Shown: positions 16,386-28,845 of the stretch, piece by piece
Position numbering within the stretch: position 1 is the stretch's first letter
Layout: every line of letters starts with the position of its first letter
Assembly: GCF_023806125.1 (NCBI RefSeq)
Contig: NZ_JAMSKT010000021.1
Coordinates: 1-54,043 of the forward strand
Origin: Clostridium caldaquaticum
GTDB taxonomy: Bacteria > Bacillota > Clostridia > Clostridiales > Clostridiaceae
Reading direction: 5' to 3'
Length of the DNA: 54,043 bases
Translations under genes and position numbers: made by a program
The notes under the pieces: model-generated
What the model was told of the DNA's origin: nothing
The model's database searches: none
The model's input: the letters and a program-made list of their open reading frames with translations, nothing else

Positions 16386-17799
16386 AATCATTCATCAAAT
16401 ATTCATCAACACACTGTGCTACCTGTCTTCCGTCATTTATTGCTCTTACTACCAAAGATTGACCTGTTCTCATGTCTCCTGCAGCAAATACACCTTTTCT
16501 TGAACTCATATAATTTTTATCTGTTTGTACGTTGCCTCTTGCATCAAGAACAAGTCCAAACTCTTTCAACATTCCTTCATGCTGTGGTCCCAAAAATCCC
16601 ATAGCAAGTATTACTAAATCTGCTTTCTGCTCAAATTCTGTACCTTCAAGCTCCTTCATTACAAACCTGCCGTCCTTCTTTTCCCACTCTACTTTAACGC
16701 CATGGATTTTTGATACTTTTCCATTAGTACCTGTCAGCTTCTTAGTAGATACACACCACTCTCTAGTGCATCCCTCTTCATGAGAAGTAGATACCTTTAA
16801 AGTTTGAGGATACATTGGCCAAGGCATTGTTGCATCTCTTTCAACAGGTGGCTTTGGCAGAATTTCATATTGAATGACTTCTTTTGCCCCCTGCCTTATA
16901 GCTGTACCAATGCAGTCTGCACCTGTATCTCCTCCCCCAATAACTACTACAGTTTTATTCTTTGCATTAATTTCTGTATTCTTAATTTCACCTGCATTAC
17001 ATTTATTTTGCTCTGTTAAAAACTCCATAGCAAAATGTACACCTTCAAGCTCTCGTCCTTCTACCTGTAAGTCTCTTCCTACAGAAACACCACCGGTTAA
17101 TAAAACTGCATCAAATTCCTTTTCCAAATCCAAAGCAGAATAATCCTTTCCTATATAAGTATTAACTTTAAATACCACTCCTGCCTCTTCCATAAGCTTT
17201 ACTCTTCTGTCTATAACCTGTTTTTCAAGCTTAAAATCTGGAATTCCGTAGCGTAAAATTCCGCCAGGCTTATTATCTTTCTCAAATACAGTAACTGAAT
17301 GTCCAAAAGAATTCAACAAATCAGCAGCAGCAAGCCCTGCTGGTCCTGAACCTACAACAGCAACTTTTTTACCAGTTAAAACCTTCGGCTGATTTGGTTT
17401 TACCCATCCATTTTCAAAAGCCGTCTCAATTATAGCAAGCTCTATTTGTTTTACAGTTACTGCCTCTCTGTTAACTCCTAAGGTGCAGGAACCTTCACAA
17501 AGTGCAGGACAGATTCTGCCTGTAAACTCTGGAAAATTACTTGTAAGAGAAAGCTTTTTATAAGCCTTCTCCCATTCAGATTTATATACCATATCATTAA
17601 AGTCTGGAATTAAATTTGCAACCGGACAAGCCCAATTACAAAACGGAACTCCACAGTTCATGCACCTAGCTGCTTGAGTTTTAAGTTTATCTTCACTTAG
17701 TTGACCAACTATTTCCTTATAATCCTTTGTTCTCTCTTCTATTGGTCTTTTTGGAGGATTTTCTCTTTCATAATCTTTAAAACCTGTTAACTTACCCAA
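16384..17799 (-). CDS. gltD: glutamate synthase small (beta) subunit
   Basis: Takes electrons from NADPH through FAD and iron-sulfur centres to the large subunit. The 471-residue protein has the N-terminal cluster motifs CMNCGVPFCNWACP and CPALCEGSC, an FAD-binding VGSGPAGLAAADLL, an NAD(P)H-binding VIGGGDTGADC, and the late ATG-like block GVFAAGDMRTGQ. Start: I choose the TTG that gives MGKLTGFKDYER, the usual beginning for this subunit; a TTG two codons earlier overlaps the gltB stop and is also possible. It is directly coupled to gltB and followed by a strong terminator. Confidence 0.95.
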   Translation of the reverse strand: MGKLTGFKDYERENPPKRPIEERTKDYKEIVGQLSEDKLKTQAARCMNCGVPFCNWACPVANLIPDFNDMVYKSEWEKAYKKLSLTSNFPEFTGRICPALCEGSCTLGVNREAVTVKQIELAIIETAFENGWVKPNQPKVLTGKKVAVVGSGPAGLAAADLLNSFGHSVTVFEKDNKPGGILRYGIPDFKLEKQVIDRRVKLMEEAGVVFKVNTYIGKDYSALDLEKEFDAVLLTGGVSVGRDLQVEGRELEGVHFAMEFLTEQNKCNAGEIKNTEINAKNKTVVVIGGGDTGADCIGTAIRQGAKEVIQYEILPKPPVERDATMPWPMYPQTLKVSTSHEEGCTREWCVSTKKLTGTNGKVSKIHGVKVEWEKKDGRFVMKELEGTEFEQKADLVILAMGFLGPQHEGMLKEFGLVLDARGNVQTDKNYMSSRKGVFAAGDMRTGQSLVVRAINDGRQVAQCVDEYLMND

Positions 17800-17801
17800 A
17801 A

Positions 17802-20800
17802 TCAAGCACCTACCTTTCCAACTGCAGCTTCAGTCTCTTTAAGCTCATTTAATATTTTCTTATAAGCAGTAGGAATTACTCGTTTGAATTTTTCTATATA
17901 CTTATCCCAATTTTTAATAATTTCCTCTGCTCTTTTACTGTTAGTATTTTCAAAATGTTCTACTATCAGGCTGTATACTTTATCAGCATCCTCTTTTGGA
18001 AGTGCTTCAATTTCAACCATTTCCTTATTGCATCTTTCTTCTAGATTAGAGTTTTCATCCAGCACATAAGCTATTCCTCCGCTCATTCCTGCTGCGAAGT
18101 TTCTGCCTACACTTCCTAAAATAACTGCTGTTCCGCCTGTCATATACTCGCAGCCATGATCGCCAACACCTTCAACTACTGCAGTAGCACCACTGTTTCT
18201 CACTGCAAAACGCTCTCCTACAAGACCGTTTATAAACAATTTACCACTAGTAGCTCCATAAAGTATAGTGTTTCCTGCTATAAAGTTTTTGTGCTGCTCA
18301 TAGGAAATTCCTTCTGGAGCTTTTAGAATTATTTTTGCTCCTGACAAGCCCTTTCCAACGTAGTCATTTGCCTCACCTTCAAGTATTAAGGTTAATCCCT
18401 TAATACCAAATACACCAAAGCTTTGACCAGCAGAGCCTTTGAATCTGAATGTCAAAGTATCTTCTGGAAGACCGTCATGACCATATATTTTAGCTATTTC
18501 ACCGCTTAACATAGCACCAACAGATCTATGTGTATTTCTTATTTCAAAATTTGCACTTATTTTATTCTTTTCATTACCCTCAAGCACATTTTTGGATAAT
18601 TGAATAAGTCTAAAATCTAAAGAAGTTTGTAAACCATGATCTTGAGACATAACACAATAGGATTTAATTCTCTTTGGAACGTCTGGTTTATATAACACTG
18701 TATCATTAAGTTTCAATAATTTAGCTTTTTTATTTTCTATATTAGTCTTAACTTCAATTTTATCAGTTCTTCCTATCATTTCATTAATAGTTCTGAAACC
18801 TAAACCTGCCATTATTTCTCTAACTTCTTGTGCAATAAAAGTTAAGAAGTTTATTACATACTCTGGCTTACCCTTAAAGTTTTTCCTTAACTCTGGATCC
18901 TGAGTTGCTATACCCATATCACATGTATTGCTATGACATTTTCTAAGCATAGTACAGCCTAAAACTACTAGTATGCTTGTAGCAAAACCAAATTCTTCCG
19001 CACCAAGAAGTGCTGCTATAGCTACATCTCTTCCTGTTTTTAACTGTCCGTCAGTTTGAATTCTAACTCTGCTTCTAAGATTATTTAAAAGCAGTACTTG
19101 GTGAGTTTCAGAAAGACCAAGTTCCCATGGAATACCTGTATGCTTGATAGAAGATATAGGTGAAGCTCCTGTACCGCCATCATAACCGCTTATTAAAATA
19201 ACATCTGCGTGAGCTTTTGCAACACCAGCTGCGATAGTTCCAACACCTACTTCTGATACCAGCTTTACGCTTATTCTAGCAGAAGGATTAACGCTCTTTA
19301 AATCAAAGATAAGCTGCGCTAAGTCTTCAATAGAATATATATCATGGTGCGGCGGTGGTGATATTAGGTCTATTCCTGGTATGGAATGTCTCACTCTTGC
19401 TATTTCTACATCTACCTTACCTCCAGGAAGCTGACCTCCTTCTCCCGGCTTTGCTCCCTGAGCAATTTTTATTTGAAGTTCCTCTGCATTTACTAAATAC
19501 TCTGTAGTAACTCCAAACCTTGCAGAAGCCACTTGTTTTATAGCACTTCTTCTATTATCTCCATTAGCATCCTTATTGTACCTTGTAAAATCTTCTCCGC
19601 CTTCTCCAGAATTGCTTTTACCTCCAAGCCTATTCATTGCAATTGCAATAGTTTCATGAGCTTCCTTGCTAATAGAACCGAAGGACATAGCTCCAGTACA
19701 AAAACGCTTAACAATTTCGCTTACAGGTTCTACTTCCTCAATAGGAATAGGATTGCTGTATTTTAAATTAAACATTCCCCTTATTGTAGCTAAGTTATCT
19801 TCCTGATTGTTAATAAGGGATGCGTACTCTTTATATTTATTATAATCTCCTGTTCTTGCAGCTATTTGTAACTTTGAAATAGTATCAGGATTAAATAGAT
19901 GGAATTCTCCGCCTTTTCTCCAGGAATATTGACCTCCTACATCTAAATCTGATACCGGCTTTCTAACACTATTAAAAGCTTTCTTATGTCTTTCAAGTGT
20001 TTCTTCTGCTAAAACTTCCAAGCCTATACCGCCTATTCTAGAAGGTGTTCCAGTAAAGTATTTATCAATTAACTCTTGCCCTAAACCTAAAGCCTCAAAT
20101 ATTTGTGCTCCTTGATAGCTTTGAAGTGTACATATTCCCATTTTAGATAATATTTTTAGCAATCCTTCATTTATTGCCTTCAGATAATTGTATTTTGCTT
20201 TTTCACTATCTAAATTTCCCAATCCATTTTCTTTAGCTAAAGCATCAATAGTTTCAAAAACAAGATAAGGATTTATAGCTGTAGCACCATAACCCAATAA
20301 TAACGCAAAATGAGTTGTTTCTCTAGCTTCTCCCGTTTCTACAATTAAAGAAACCTTAGTTCTTGCTTTCTTTCTTATAAGGTAATGATGCACTGCTGAT
20401 ACTGCAAGCAAGCTAGATATAGCAGCCTCATCAGCACTTATATTTTTATCGCTTAATATTAAAATATTATATCCTTGCTCTACTCTTCTGTAAGCTCTTG
20501 CACACAACTCATCGATTGCTTTTTTAAAGCCTTCTACTCCTGTATCATATTTAAATGTTGTAGACACAGTAACTGTTCTGAAACTTTTATTTCTTAATCC
20601 TTTTAATTTATTTATTTCTGTATCTGTAAGTATTGGCTTTTCAATTTCAATAAAAGCACTTTCTTCTCCGTCATGATTTAATATATTTTCTTGAGTTCCT
20701 ATATAGTTAGCTAATGACATTACTATAGATTCACGAATTGGATCAATAGGAGGATTAGTAACCTGTGCAAATAGCTGTTTAAAATAAGAAAATAAAATCT

Positions 20801-22340
20801 GATTTTTATTTGAAAGCACAGCTAATGGTGCATCATTTCCCATTGAACCTACAGGTTCCTTACCTTGTACTGCCATAGTTTTTATTATAGTATTAACATC
20901 TTCAAGACTGTAACCAAAGGCAACCTGCTTTTCCTTAAGTGAATGAGACTCTACATCTTTATCTTCTTCTGAAACCTCAATATCATTTAATCTGACTTTT
21001 GCTTTTTTCACAATATTTACATAGTCTACAGTTGAACATATATCTTTCTTTAGTTCTGCATCCTCAATAATTCTGCCTTGATTTGTGTCAATTAAAAACA
21101 TTCTTCCAGGCTTAAGTTTTCCCTTTTCAGATATTTCTTCAGGGTTAAAATCTAACACTCCTGCTTCGGATGCTATTACTGCAAGTCCATTTTTTGTAAT
21201 AACATATCTTAAAGGTCTTAATCCGTTTCTATCTAAAGTTGCACCTACTCTTACTCCATCGCTGAACATTACAGCTGCTGGTCCATCCCAAGGCTCTATT
21301 AGTGAACCATGATACTGATAAAAAGCTTTTTTATACTCTTCTAAATCATGTTTTCCCTGCCATGCTTCAGGTATTAACATCATCATAGCATGGGTGATAT
21401 TTCTTCCATCCTTCTCTAAAAGTTCTAAAACATTATCTAAGGACGCAGAGTCACTGCCATTTGGATCTAAAATAGGAAAGAGTTTTTTAATTTCACTGCC
21501 AAAAGTTTTAGATTTTAAAACTCCTTCTCTTGCATTCATCCAGTTTCTGTTACCTCTTATAGTATTAATTTCTCCGTTGTGTGCTAAGTATCTAAATGGC
21601 TGAGCCAATTGCCAGTTTGGGAAGGTATTTGTACTATATCTTTGATGCACTAAGGCAATTGCACTTTTAAAATTAATATCGTCTAAATCTATATAATATC
21701 CTTTAATTTGATGAGCTTGAAATAAACCTTTATATACTATTGTTCTGCTGGAAAGACTGCATACATAAAAGTACTCAGAACCTCTTTTTACACGAGTTCT
21801 TACCTCATTTTCTGTTCTTTTTCTTATTATATATAGCTTTCTCTCAAAAACCTCTTGATTTTCACAAGTACTTTCAATAAAAATTTGTCTTATAGTAGGT
21901 TCTGTGCTTTTTGCCTGTTCCCCAATGACTCTGTTATCAACAGGCACATCTCTCCATCCAAGTACCTTTTGTCCTTCTTCTTCAACAATTCTTTCTAAAA
22001 TACCCTCACAGCTTATTCTATAAGCTGGTTCTTTAGGCAGGAAAATCATCCCTACAGCATATTTATCTTTAGAAGGCAGATTAATTCCTATACTGTCACA
22101 TTGAATTCTAAAGAATTCATCAGGAAGCTGAACTAAAATACCTGCTCCATCTCCAGTATTAGGATCTGAACCAACTGCTCCTCTATGAACTAAATTTACT
22201 AAAACTTGTAGTCCTTTTTTTATAATGTTATGACTTTTTTCTCCTTTTATATTCACTACAGCTCCTACACCACAGCTGCCTTTTTCATATTCAGGTGAAT
22301 AAAGCCCTTGTTTTTCCGGGAAACCTAAAGTATAACTCAT
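17802..22340 (-). CDS. gltB: glutamate synthase large (alpha) subunit
   Basis: Forms two glutamates from glutamine and 2-oxoglutarate; with GltD it is the main ammonia-assimilation route with glutamine synthetase. The 1512-residue chain has an N-terminal class II glutaminase domain whose nucleophile Cys is in KGSCGVG (residue 23, so about 22 residues are removed), a central domain, the FMN-binding synthase domain (GEGGEDFTRY, GGTGASPISS) with the 3Fe-4S motif CTMLRKCHSNTC, and a C-terminal glycine-repeat helix domain (GGTAVILG, GMSGGIAYV). Good promoter upstream and GGGGG before the ATG. Full length and apparently intact. Confidence 0.97.
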   Translation of the reverse strand: MSYTLGFPEKQGLYSPEYEKGSCGVGAVVNIKGEKSHNIIKKGLQVLVNLVHRGAVGSDPNTGDGAGILVQLPDEFFRIQCDSIGINLPSKDKYAVGMIFLPKEPAYRISCEGILERIVEEEGQKVLGWRDVPVDNRVIGEQAKSTEPTIRQIFIESTCENQEVFERKLYIIRKRTENEVRTRVKRGSEYFYVCSLSSRTIVYKGLFQAHQIKGYYIDLDDINFKSAIALVHQRYSTNTFPNWQLAQPFRYLAHNGEINTIRGNRNWMNAREGVLKSKTFGSEIKKLFPILDPNGSDSASLDNVLELLEKDGRNITHAMMMLIPEAWQGKHDLEEYKKAFYQYHGSLIEPWDGPAAVMFSDGVRVGATLDRNGLRPLRYVITKNGLAVIASEAGVLDFNPEEISEKGKLKPGRMFLIDTNQGRIIEDAELKKDICSTVDYVNIVKKAKVRLNDIEVSEEDKDVESHSLKEKQVAFGYSLEDVNTIIKTMAVQGKEPVGSMGNDAPLAVLSNKNQILFSYFKQLFAQVTNPPIDPIRESIVMSLANYIGTQENILNHDGEESAFIEIEKPILTDTEINKLKGLRNKSFRTVTVSTTFKYDTGVEGFKKAIDELCARAYRRVEQGYNILILSDKNISADEAAISSLLAVSAVHHYLIRKKARTKVSLIVETGEARETTHFALLLGYGATAINPYLVFETIDALAKENGLGNLDSEKAKYNYLKAINEGLLKILSKMGICTLQSYQGAQIFEALGLGQELIDKYFTGTPSRIGGIGLEVLAEETLERHKKAFNSVRKPVSDLDVGGQYSWRKGGEFHLFNPDTISKLQIAARTGDYNKYKEYASLINNQEDNLATIRGMFNLKYSNPIPIEEVEPVSEIVKRFCTGAMSFGSISKEAHETIAIAMNRLGGKSNSGEGGEDFTRYNKDANGDNRRSAIKQVASARFGVTTEYLVNAEELQIKIAQGAKPGEGGQLPGGKVDVEIARVRHSIPGIDLISPPPHHDIYSIEDLAQLIFDLKSVNPSARISVKLVSEVGVGTIAAGVAKAHADVILISGYDGGTGASPISSIKHTGIPWELGLSETHQVLLLNNLRSRVRIQTDGQLKTGRDVAIAALLGAEEFGFATSILVVLGCTMLRKCHSNTCDMGIATQDPELRKNFKGKPEYVINFLTFIAQEVREIMAGLGFRTINEMIGRTDKIEVKTNIENKKAKLLKLNDTVLYKPDVPKRIKSYCVMSQDHGLQTSLDFRLIQLSKNVLEGNEKNKISANFEIRNTHRSVGAMLSGEIAKIYGHDGLPEDTLTFRFKGSAGQSFGVFGIKGLTLILEGEANDYVGKGLSGAKIILKAPEGISYEQHKNFIAGNTILYGATSGKLFINGLVGERFAVRNSGATAVVEGVGDHGCEYMTGGTAVILGSVGRNFAAGMSGGIAYVLDENSNLEERCNKEMVEIEALPKEDADKVYSLIVEHFENTNSKRAEEIIKNWDKYIEKFKRVIPTAYKKILNELKETEAAVGKVGA

Positions 22341-22372
22341 GCAATTACCCCCTATCTATTTATATAATATTA

Positions 22373-22400
22373 ATTATATAGAGAAAATGAATTTTTTCAA
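22373..22400 (-). promoter_or_regulatory. promoter of gltB-gltD
   Basis: TTGAAA, a 16-bp spacer and TATAAT on the minus strand, about 30 bases before the gltB start. I saw no glutamine-binding RNA motif in the short leader. Confidence 0.65.
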
Positions 22401-22565
22401 TATAATTCTTGCATTTTTTTAATAATTATTTTAGTTTTTGATATCAATCTACATTTGAAAACAAATACATTGACAAAAATTTATTAATCAGCATCTACGG
22501 TTATGTGGAAAAAAATTGAATTTGTAAAATGTAATGGTTTCAAGTTTAATATGTGCTAAATAAAA

Positions 22566-22600
22566 AATGTGAGGGTCTAACCCCTCACATTTTTTATTTA
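22566..22600. terminator. terminator downstream of eno
   Basis: AAAAATGTGAGGG and CCCTCACATTTTT form a 13-bp stem with a short loop and T-runs on both strands, directly after the eno stop. Ends the glycolytic transcript. Confidence 0.93.
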
Positions 22601-22601
22601 A

Positions 22602-24005
<1,404 letters not shown>

Positions 24006-24017
24006 TTAACTAAATAA

Positions 24018-25553
24018 TTATTTTATTAAAGATTTTCCAGTCATCTCAGCTGGTATCTGAAGTCCCATTACCTGAAGCATTGTTGGAGCTAAATCAGCAA
24101 GTATTCCATTACTTCTTAGTTCTTTTCCTTTTGCTTCCTTTGAAATATATAGAAGAGGAACCGGATCAGTTGTATGAGCTGTCATAGGTTCTCCTGTAGA
24201 GAAATCTATCATTTGCTCAGCATTTCCATGGTCTGCAGTTATAAATACAGTACCATCCTTTTCTAATATTCTCTCCACTACTCTTCCAAGGCATACATCA
24301 ACAGCTTCAACAGCTGCCTTTGCTGCCTCAAACACACCAGTATGTCCTACCATATCTGGATTAGCATAGTTCAAGATTATCATATCATACTGATCAGTGT
24401 CAATTCTTCTGATAACTTCGTCTGTAACTTCATAAGCACTCATCTCAGGCTTTAAGTCATATGTTGCAACCTTTGGAGAAGGTATTAGTGCTCTATCTTC
24501 TCCTTCATTAGCAGCTTCTACACCGCCGTTAAAAAAGAAGGTAACATGTGCATATTTTTCAGTTTCAGCAATTCTAAGCTGTTTTTTGCCTAATTTACTA
24601 ATATATTCACCTAAAGTATTAGTATAGGATTCTGGCTTAAAAGCAACTGAAACATTTTCTATTGTTTTATCATACTGTGTCATACAAACAAAATTTAAAT
24701 TTAAGCTTTCTCTTTGGAAACCATCAAATACTTTGTCGTTTATAGCTCTGGTAATTTCTCTAGCTCTATCAGGTCTAAAGTTAAAGAAAATTACTGAATC
24801 TCCATCAACTATTCTTCCTATAGGAGCTTCATTTTCAAGAATAACTGTTGGAAGTACAAATTCATCAGTTTTATTGTCATGATAGGATTTTTCTATAGCT
24901 TCTGCTGAAGAACCTGCTGTTTCTCCTTCACCAAGTACCATTGCGTTATAGGCAAGCTGAACTCTCTCCCAACGCTTATCTCTATCCATTGCATAATATC
25001 TTCCTGATATTGTTGCAATCTTTCCACAGCCTATCTCTTTCATATAATTTTCCAAGTCAGCTAAAAAATCCTTTGCTGAACCTGGCTGAACGTCTCTTCC
25101 GTCCAGGAAAGCATGAATATATACTTTCTTTATACCTTTTTCCTTGGCAAGCTTAATAAGTGCTTTAAGATGATCTATATGTGAATGAACACCTCCATCA
25201 GAAAGCAGTCCAAGAAGATGTAATGAGTTATTTGTTTTCAAAGCTTTCTCTATAGCTTCATTAAATTCCTTCTTTTCAAAAAAATCTCCATCTTCTATCG
25301 CCTTAGTTATTCTTGTCAATTCTTGATAAATTATTCTTCCTGCTCCAATATTTAAATGTCCAACTTCAGAATTTCCCATCTGACCTCTTGGAAGCCCAAC
25401 ATCCATACCGCTAGCTCCCAATTGAGTATGTGGATATTCCTCATAGTATTTATCAAAATTCGGCTTATTTGCAGCAGCCACTGCGTTACCATCTACTTTA
25501 TCTGATATTCCAAATCCGTCTAGAATCATTAGCATAACTGGTTTCTTTGACAT
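24018..25553 (-). CDS. gpmI: 2,3-bisphosphoglycerate-independent phosphoglycerate mutase
   Basis: Manganese-dependent conversion of 3- to 2-phosphoglycerate. The 511-residue protein has the expected length and the alkaline-phosphatase-type fold: DGFGISD at the N-terminus, the phosphoserine site [14 protein letters not shown] (Ser near 62), [24 protein letters not shown], and C-terminal metal ligands in [21 protein letters not shown] and [10 protein letters not shown]. It begins 19 bases after the tpiA stop with a GGGGG site, so it is cotranscribed. Confidence 0.97.
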   Translation of the reverse strand: MSKKPVMLMILDGFGISDKVDGNAVAAANKPNFDKYYEEYPHTQLGASGMDVGLPRGQMGNSEVGHLNIGAGRIIYQELTRITKAIEDGDFFEKKEFNEAIEKALKTNNSLHLLGLLSDGGVHSHIDHLKALIKLAKEKGIKKVYIHAFLDGRDVQPGSAKDFLADLENYMKEIGCGKIATISGRYYAMDRDKRWERVQLAYNAMVLGEGETAGSSAEAIEKSYHDNKTDEFVLPTVILENEAPIGRIVDGDSVIFFNFRPDRAREITRAINDKVFDGFQRESLNLNFVCMTQYDKTIENVSVAFKPESYTNTLGEYISKLGKKQLRIAETEKYAHVTFFFNGGVEAANEGEDRALIPSPKVATYDLKPEMSAYEVTDEVIRRIDTDQYDMIILNYANPDMVGHTGVFEAAKAAVEAVDVCLGRVVERILEKDGTVFITADHGNAEQMIDFSTGEPMTAHTTDPVPLLYISKEAKGKELRSNGILADLAPTMLQVMGLQIPAEMTGKSLIK

Positions 25554-25572
25554 GGCTTTTCCCCCTACCTAA

Positions 25573-26319
25573 TTAAAAATTAACAATTGCTGCGAAATCT
25601 GCTGCTACTAAGCTTGCTCCTCCAACTAATGCTCCATCTATATCTGACATTCCCATTTGCTCAGTTATAGTTGAAGGCTTTACTGAACCTCCATATTGAA
25701 TTCTTGTTTTATAAGCTACTGCAGAACCATAAAGTTCAGCTACAACCTTTCTTATAAATGCTATAGTTTCATTTGCCTGCTCTGAGGTTGCAGTTTTACC
25801 TGTTCCTATAGCCCAAATTGGTTCATAAGCAATAACTATTTTCTCAGCCTGCTCTGCTGTCAATCCGGCTAAATCAAGCTTTATCTGCCTTGCTATAACC
25901 TCTTCTGTTATGTTTGCTTCTCTTTCTTCAAGAGATTCTCCAACGCAAAGGATTGGAATTATGTTGTGTGCAAAAGCAGCTTTAACCTTTTTATTTACAC
26001 TTTCATCAGTTTCATTAAAGTATTGTCTTCTTTCACTATGTCCTATTATAACATAATCAACACCTATAGCTTCAAGCATTCCAGGAGCAACTTCACCTGT
26101 AAAAGCTCCTTTTTCTTCAAAGTGAAGATTTTGAGCTCCTACTTTTATATTAGTTCCTTTAACAGCTTTAACTACAGCATCTAATGCTAAAAACGTAGGA
26201 CAAACTACAACTTCACACTTAGCATCCTTTACCAAAGGCTTTATTTCTTCAATGAAGCTTACAGCTTCATCAACAGTCTTATGCATTTTCCAGTTACCAG
26301 CTATAATTGGCTTTCTCAT
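25573..26319 (-). CDS. tpiA: triosephosphate isomerase
   Basis: Interconverts dihydroxyacetone phosphate and glyceraldehyde 3-phosphate. The 248-residue protein has the N-terminal GNWKMHKT (catalytic Lys), GHSERRQYF (catalytic His), the [15 protein letters not shown] segment (catalytic Glu and mobile loop) and the phosphate-binding GGSVKPS and GALVGGASL turns. AGGAG precedes the ATG. A hairpin separates it from pgk, but no terminator is seen. Confidence 0.97.
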   Translation of the reverse strand: MRKPIIAGNWKMHKTVDEAVSFIEEIKPLVKDAKCEVVVCPTFLALDAVVKAVKGTNIKVGAQNLHFEEKGAFTGEVAPGMLEAIGVDYVIIGHSERRQYFNETDESVNKKVKAAFAHNIIPILCVGESLEEREANITEEVIARQIKLDLAGLTAEQAEKIVIAYEPIWAIGTGKTATSEQANETIAFIRKVVAELYGSAVAYKTRIQYGGSVKPSTITEQMGMSDIDGALVGGASLVAADFAAIVNF

Positions 26320-26351
26320 TTAAAACACTCCTGACTAATTTTTTTGCATAT

Positions 26352-26393
26352 ATCTATCTCCATATATCATAAAAAAATATATAGAGATAGATT
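26352..26393 (-). repeat. inverted repeat between pgk and tpiA
   Basis: Arms of 16 bases with a single C/T difference, which becomes a G-U pair only in the minus-strand transcript, around a 10-base loop. No U-run follows, so it looks like an mRNA processing or stabilising hairpin within the operon. Confidence 0.6.
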
Positions 26394-26449
26394 TGTATAT
26401 AACTTCAGAATTCTTGTACCTTGTAAATTGTATTAATTACAATTTTTTA

Positions 26450-27640
26450 TTATTTATCATTTAAAGCTGCAATTCCAGGAAGAACCTTACCTTCTAAGAA
26501 TTCTAATGAAGCTCCTCCACCAGTTGAAATGTGAGTCATCTTGTCTCCAAAGCCAAGATTATTAACAGCTGCAGCACTGTCTCCTCCACCAATAATTGTA
26601 GTAGCTCCTGATTCAGCCATAGCCTTGGCAACAGCTACAGTACCTTCAGCAAAATTCTTGAATTCTGCAACTCCCATAGGTCCATTCCAAATAACTGTTT
26701 TAGCAGTTTTTACAGCATCAGCAAACAACTTCTCTGATTTTGGTCCAATATCTAAGCCCATATATCCTTCTGGAACGTTTTGATCTTCTGTAATTTTAGC
26801 TTCAACATCTGCATATTCTGGTGCTACTCTATTATCTACAGGAAGCAGTAATTTAACTCCCTTAGCCTTAGCCTTTTCCATCATTTCCTTAGCATAGCCA
26901 AGCCTTTCTTCATCAAGAAGAGACTTTCCTATTTCATAACCTTGAGCCTTAAAGAAAGTATAAGCCATTCCTCCACCTATTATAAGTGTGTCAACTTTTT
27001 CAAGAAGATTATCTATAACTGCAATTTTATCAACAACCTTTGCACCTCCAAGTATTGCGCAGAAAGGTCTTGCTGGATTTTCAACAGCATCTCCAAGGAA
27101 TTTTAATTCCTTTTGAATTAAGTATCCACATACAGCTGTATCAACAAACTTAGTAACCCCAACTGTTGAACAGTGAGCTCTATGAGCTGTTCCAAACGCA
27201 TCATTTACATATACATCAGCTATGGAAGCTAAATCTTGTGAGAAAGAATCTTCATTCTTTCCTTCTTCTTTTCTAAATCTAGTATTTTCAAGAAGTATAA
27301 CGTCTCCTTCTTTTGCATTTTCTACAGCCTTTCTAGCATTTTCACCAACTACATTGTCGTCTGCAGCAAATACTACTTCTTTGTTTAAAAGTTCAGATAA
27401 TCTCTTTGCAACTGGAGCAAGAGTTAAATTTGGATCTGGTCCCTTAGCCTTTCCTAAGTGAGAGCAAAGAATAACTTTTGCTCCATTTTCCATTAAGTAC
27501 TTAATAGTAGGAAGTGCTCCATTTAATCTATTTTCATCTGTAATCTTTCCATCCTTCATTGGAACGTTAAAATCGCATCTTACTAGTACTCTCTTGCCTT
27601 TAACTTCGATATCTTCAATAGTCTTTTTATTAAAATTCAT
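26450..27640 (-). CDS. pgk: phosphoglycerate kinase
   Basis: Makes ATP from 1,3-bisphosphoglycerate. The 396-residue protein has the substrate-binding [15 protein letters not shown] near residue 18, SHLGKAKG, the [12 protein letters not shown] basic patch, [14 protein letters not shown], and the nucleotide-binding GGGDSAAAV and [13 protein letters not shown] at the C-terminus. AAAGGAG precedes the ATG. It follows gap after an 100-bp spacer that holds a large hairpin. Confidence 0.97.
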   Translation of the reverse strand: MNFNKKTIEDIEVKGKRVLVRCDFNVPMKDGKITDENRLNGALPTIKYLMENGAKVILCSHLGKAKGPDPNLTLAPVAKRLSELLNKEVVFAADDNVVGENARKAVENAKEGDVILLENTRFRKEEGKNEDSFSQDLASIADVYVNDAFGTAHRAHCSTVGVTKFVDTAVCGYLIQKELKFLGDAVENPARPFCAILGGAKVVDKIAVIDNLLEKVDTLIIGGGMAYTFFKAQGYEIGKSLLDEERLGYAKEMMEKAKAKGVKLLLPVDNRVAPEYADVEAKITEDQNVPEGYMGLDIGPKSEKLFADAVKTAKTVIWNGPMGVAEFKNFAEGTVAVAKAMAESGATTIIGGGDSAAAVNNLGFGDKMTHISTGGGASLEFLEGKVLPGIAALNDK

Positions 27641-27686
27641 ACAACTCTCTCCTTTACATTATAATTAATATATGTAAACTGAATAA

Positions 27687-27724
27687 AGGTCTGGGTTTAT
27701 AGCCCGAACTACAAAACCAGACCT
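27687..27724 (-). promoter_or_regulatory. intercistronic hairpin between gap and pgk
   Basis: AGGTCTGG and CCAGACCT-like arms enclose a second stem (TTTGTAG/CTATAAA), about 13 bp in all, beginning some 15 bases after the gap stop. The T-run behind is short (TTTATT), so it may be a partial terminator or a 3' stabiliser that keeps gap mRNA more abundant than the rest of the operon. Confidence 0.6.
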
Positions 27725-27741
27725 AAATATTATGCTCTAAA

Positions 27742-28758
<1,017 letters not shown>

Positions 28759-28845
28759 TTACCTCCTATGATTTAAAATTAAAATTAATTATATATAAAA
28801 TATAATTTGACAAATTTAATAAAATATACAGCAAACAATAATAGT

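Noticed and set aside
16309-17143. Several plus-strand open frames over gltD
   Set aside because: They run antisense to an intact gltD coding frame and have Ser/Cys/Phe-rich, low-information sequence.
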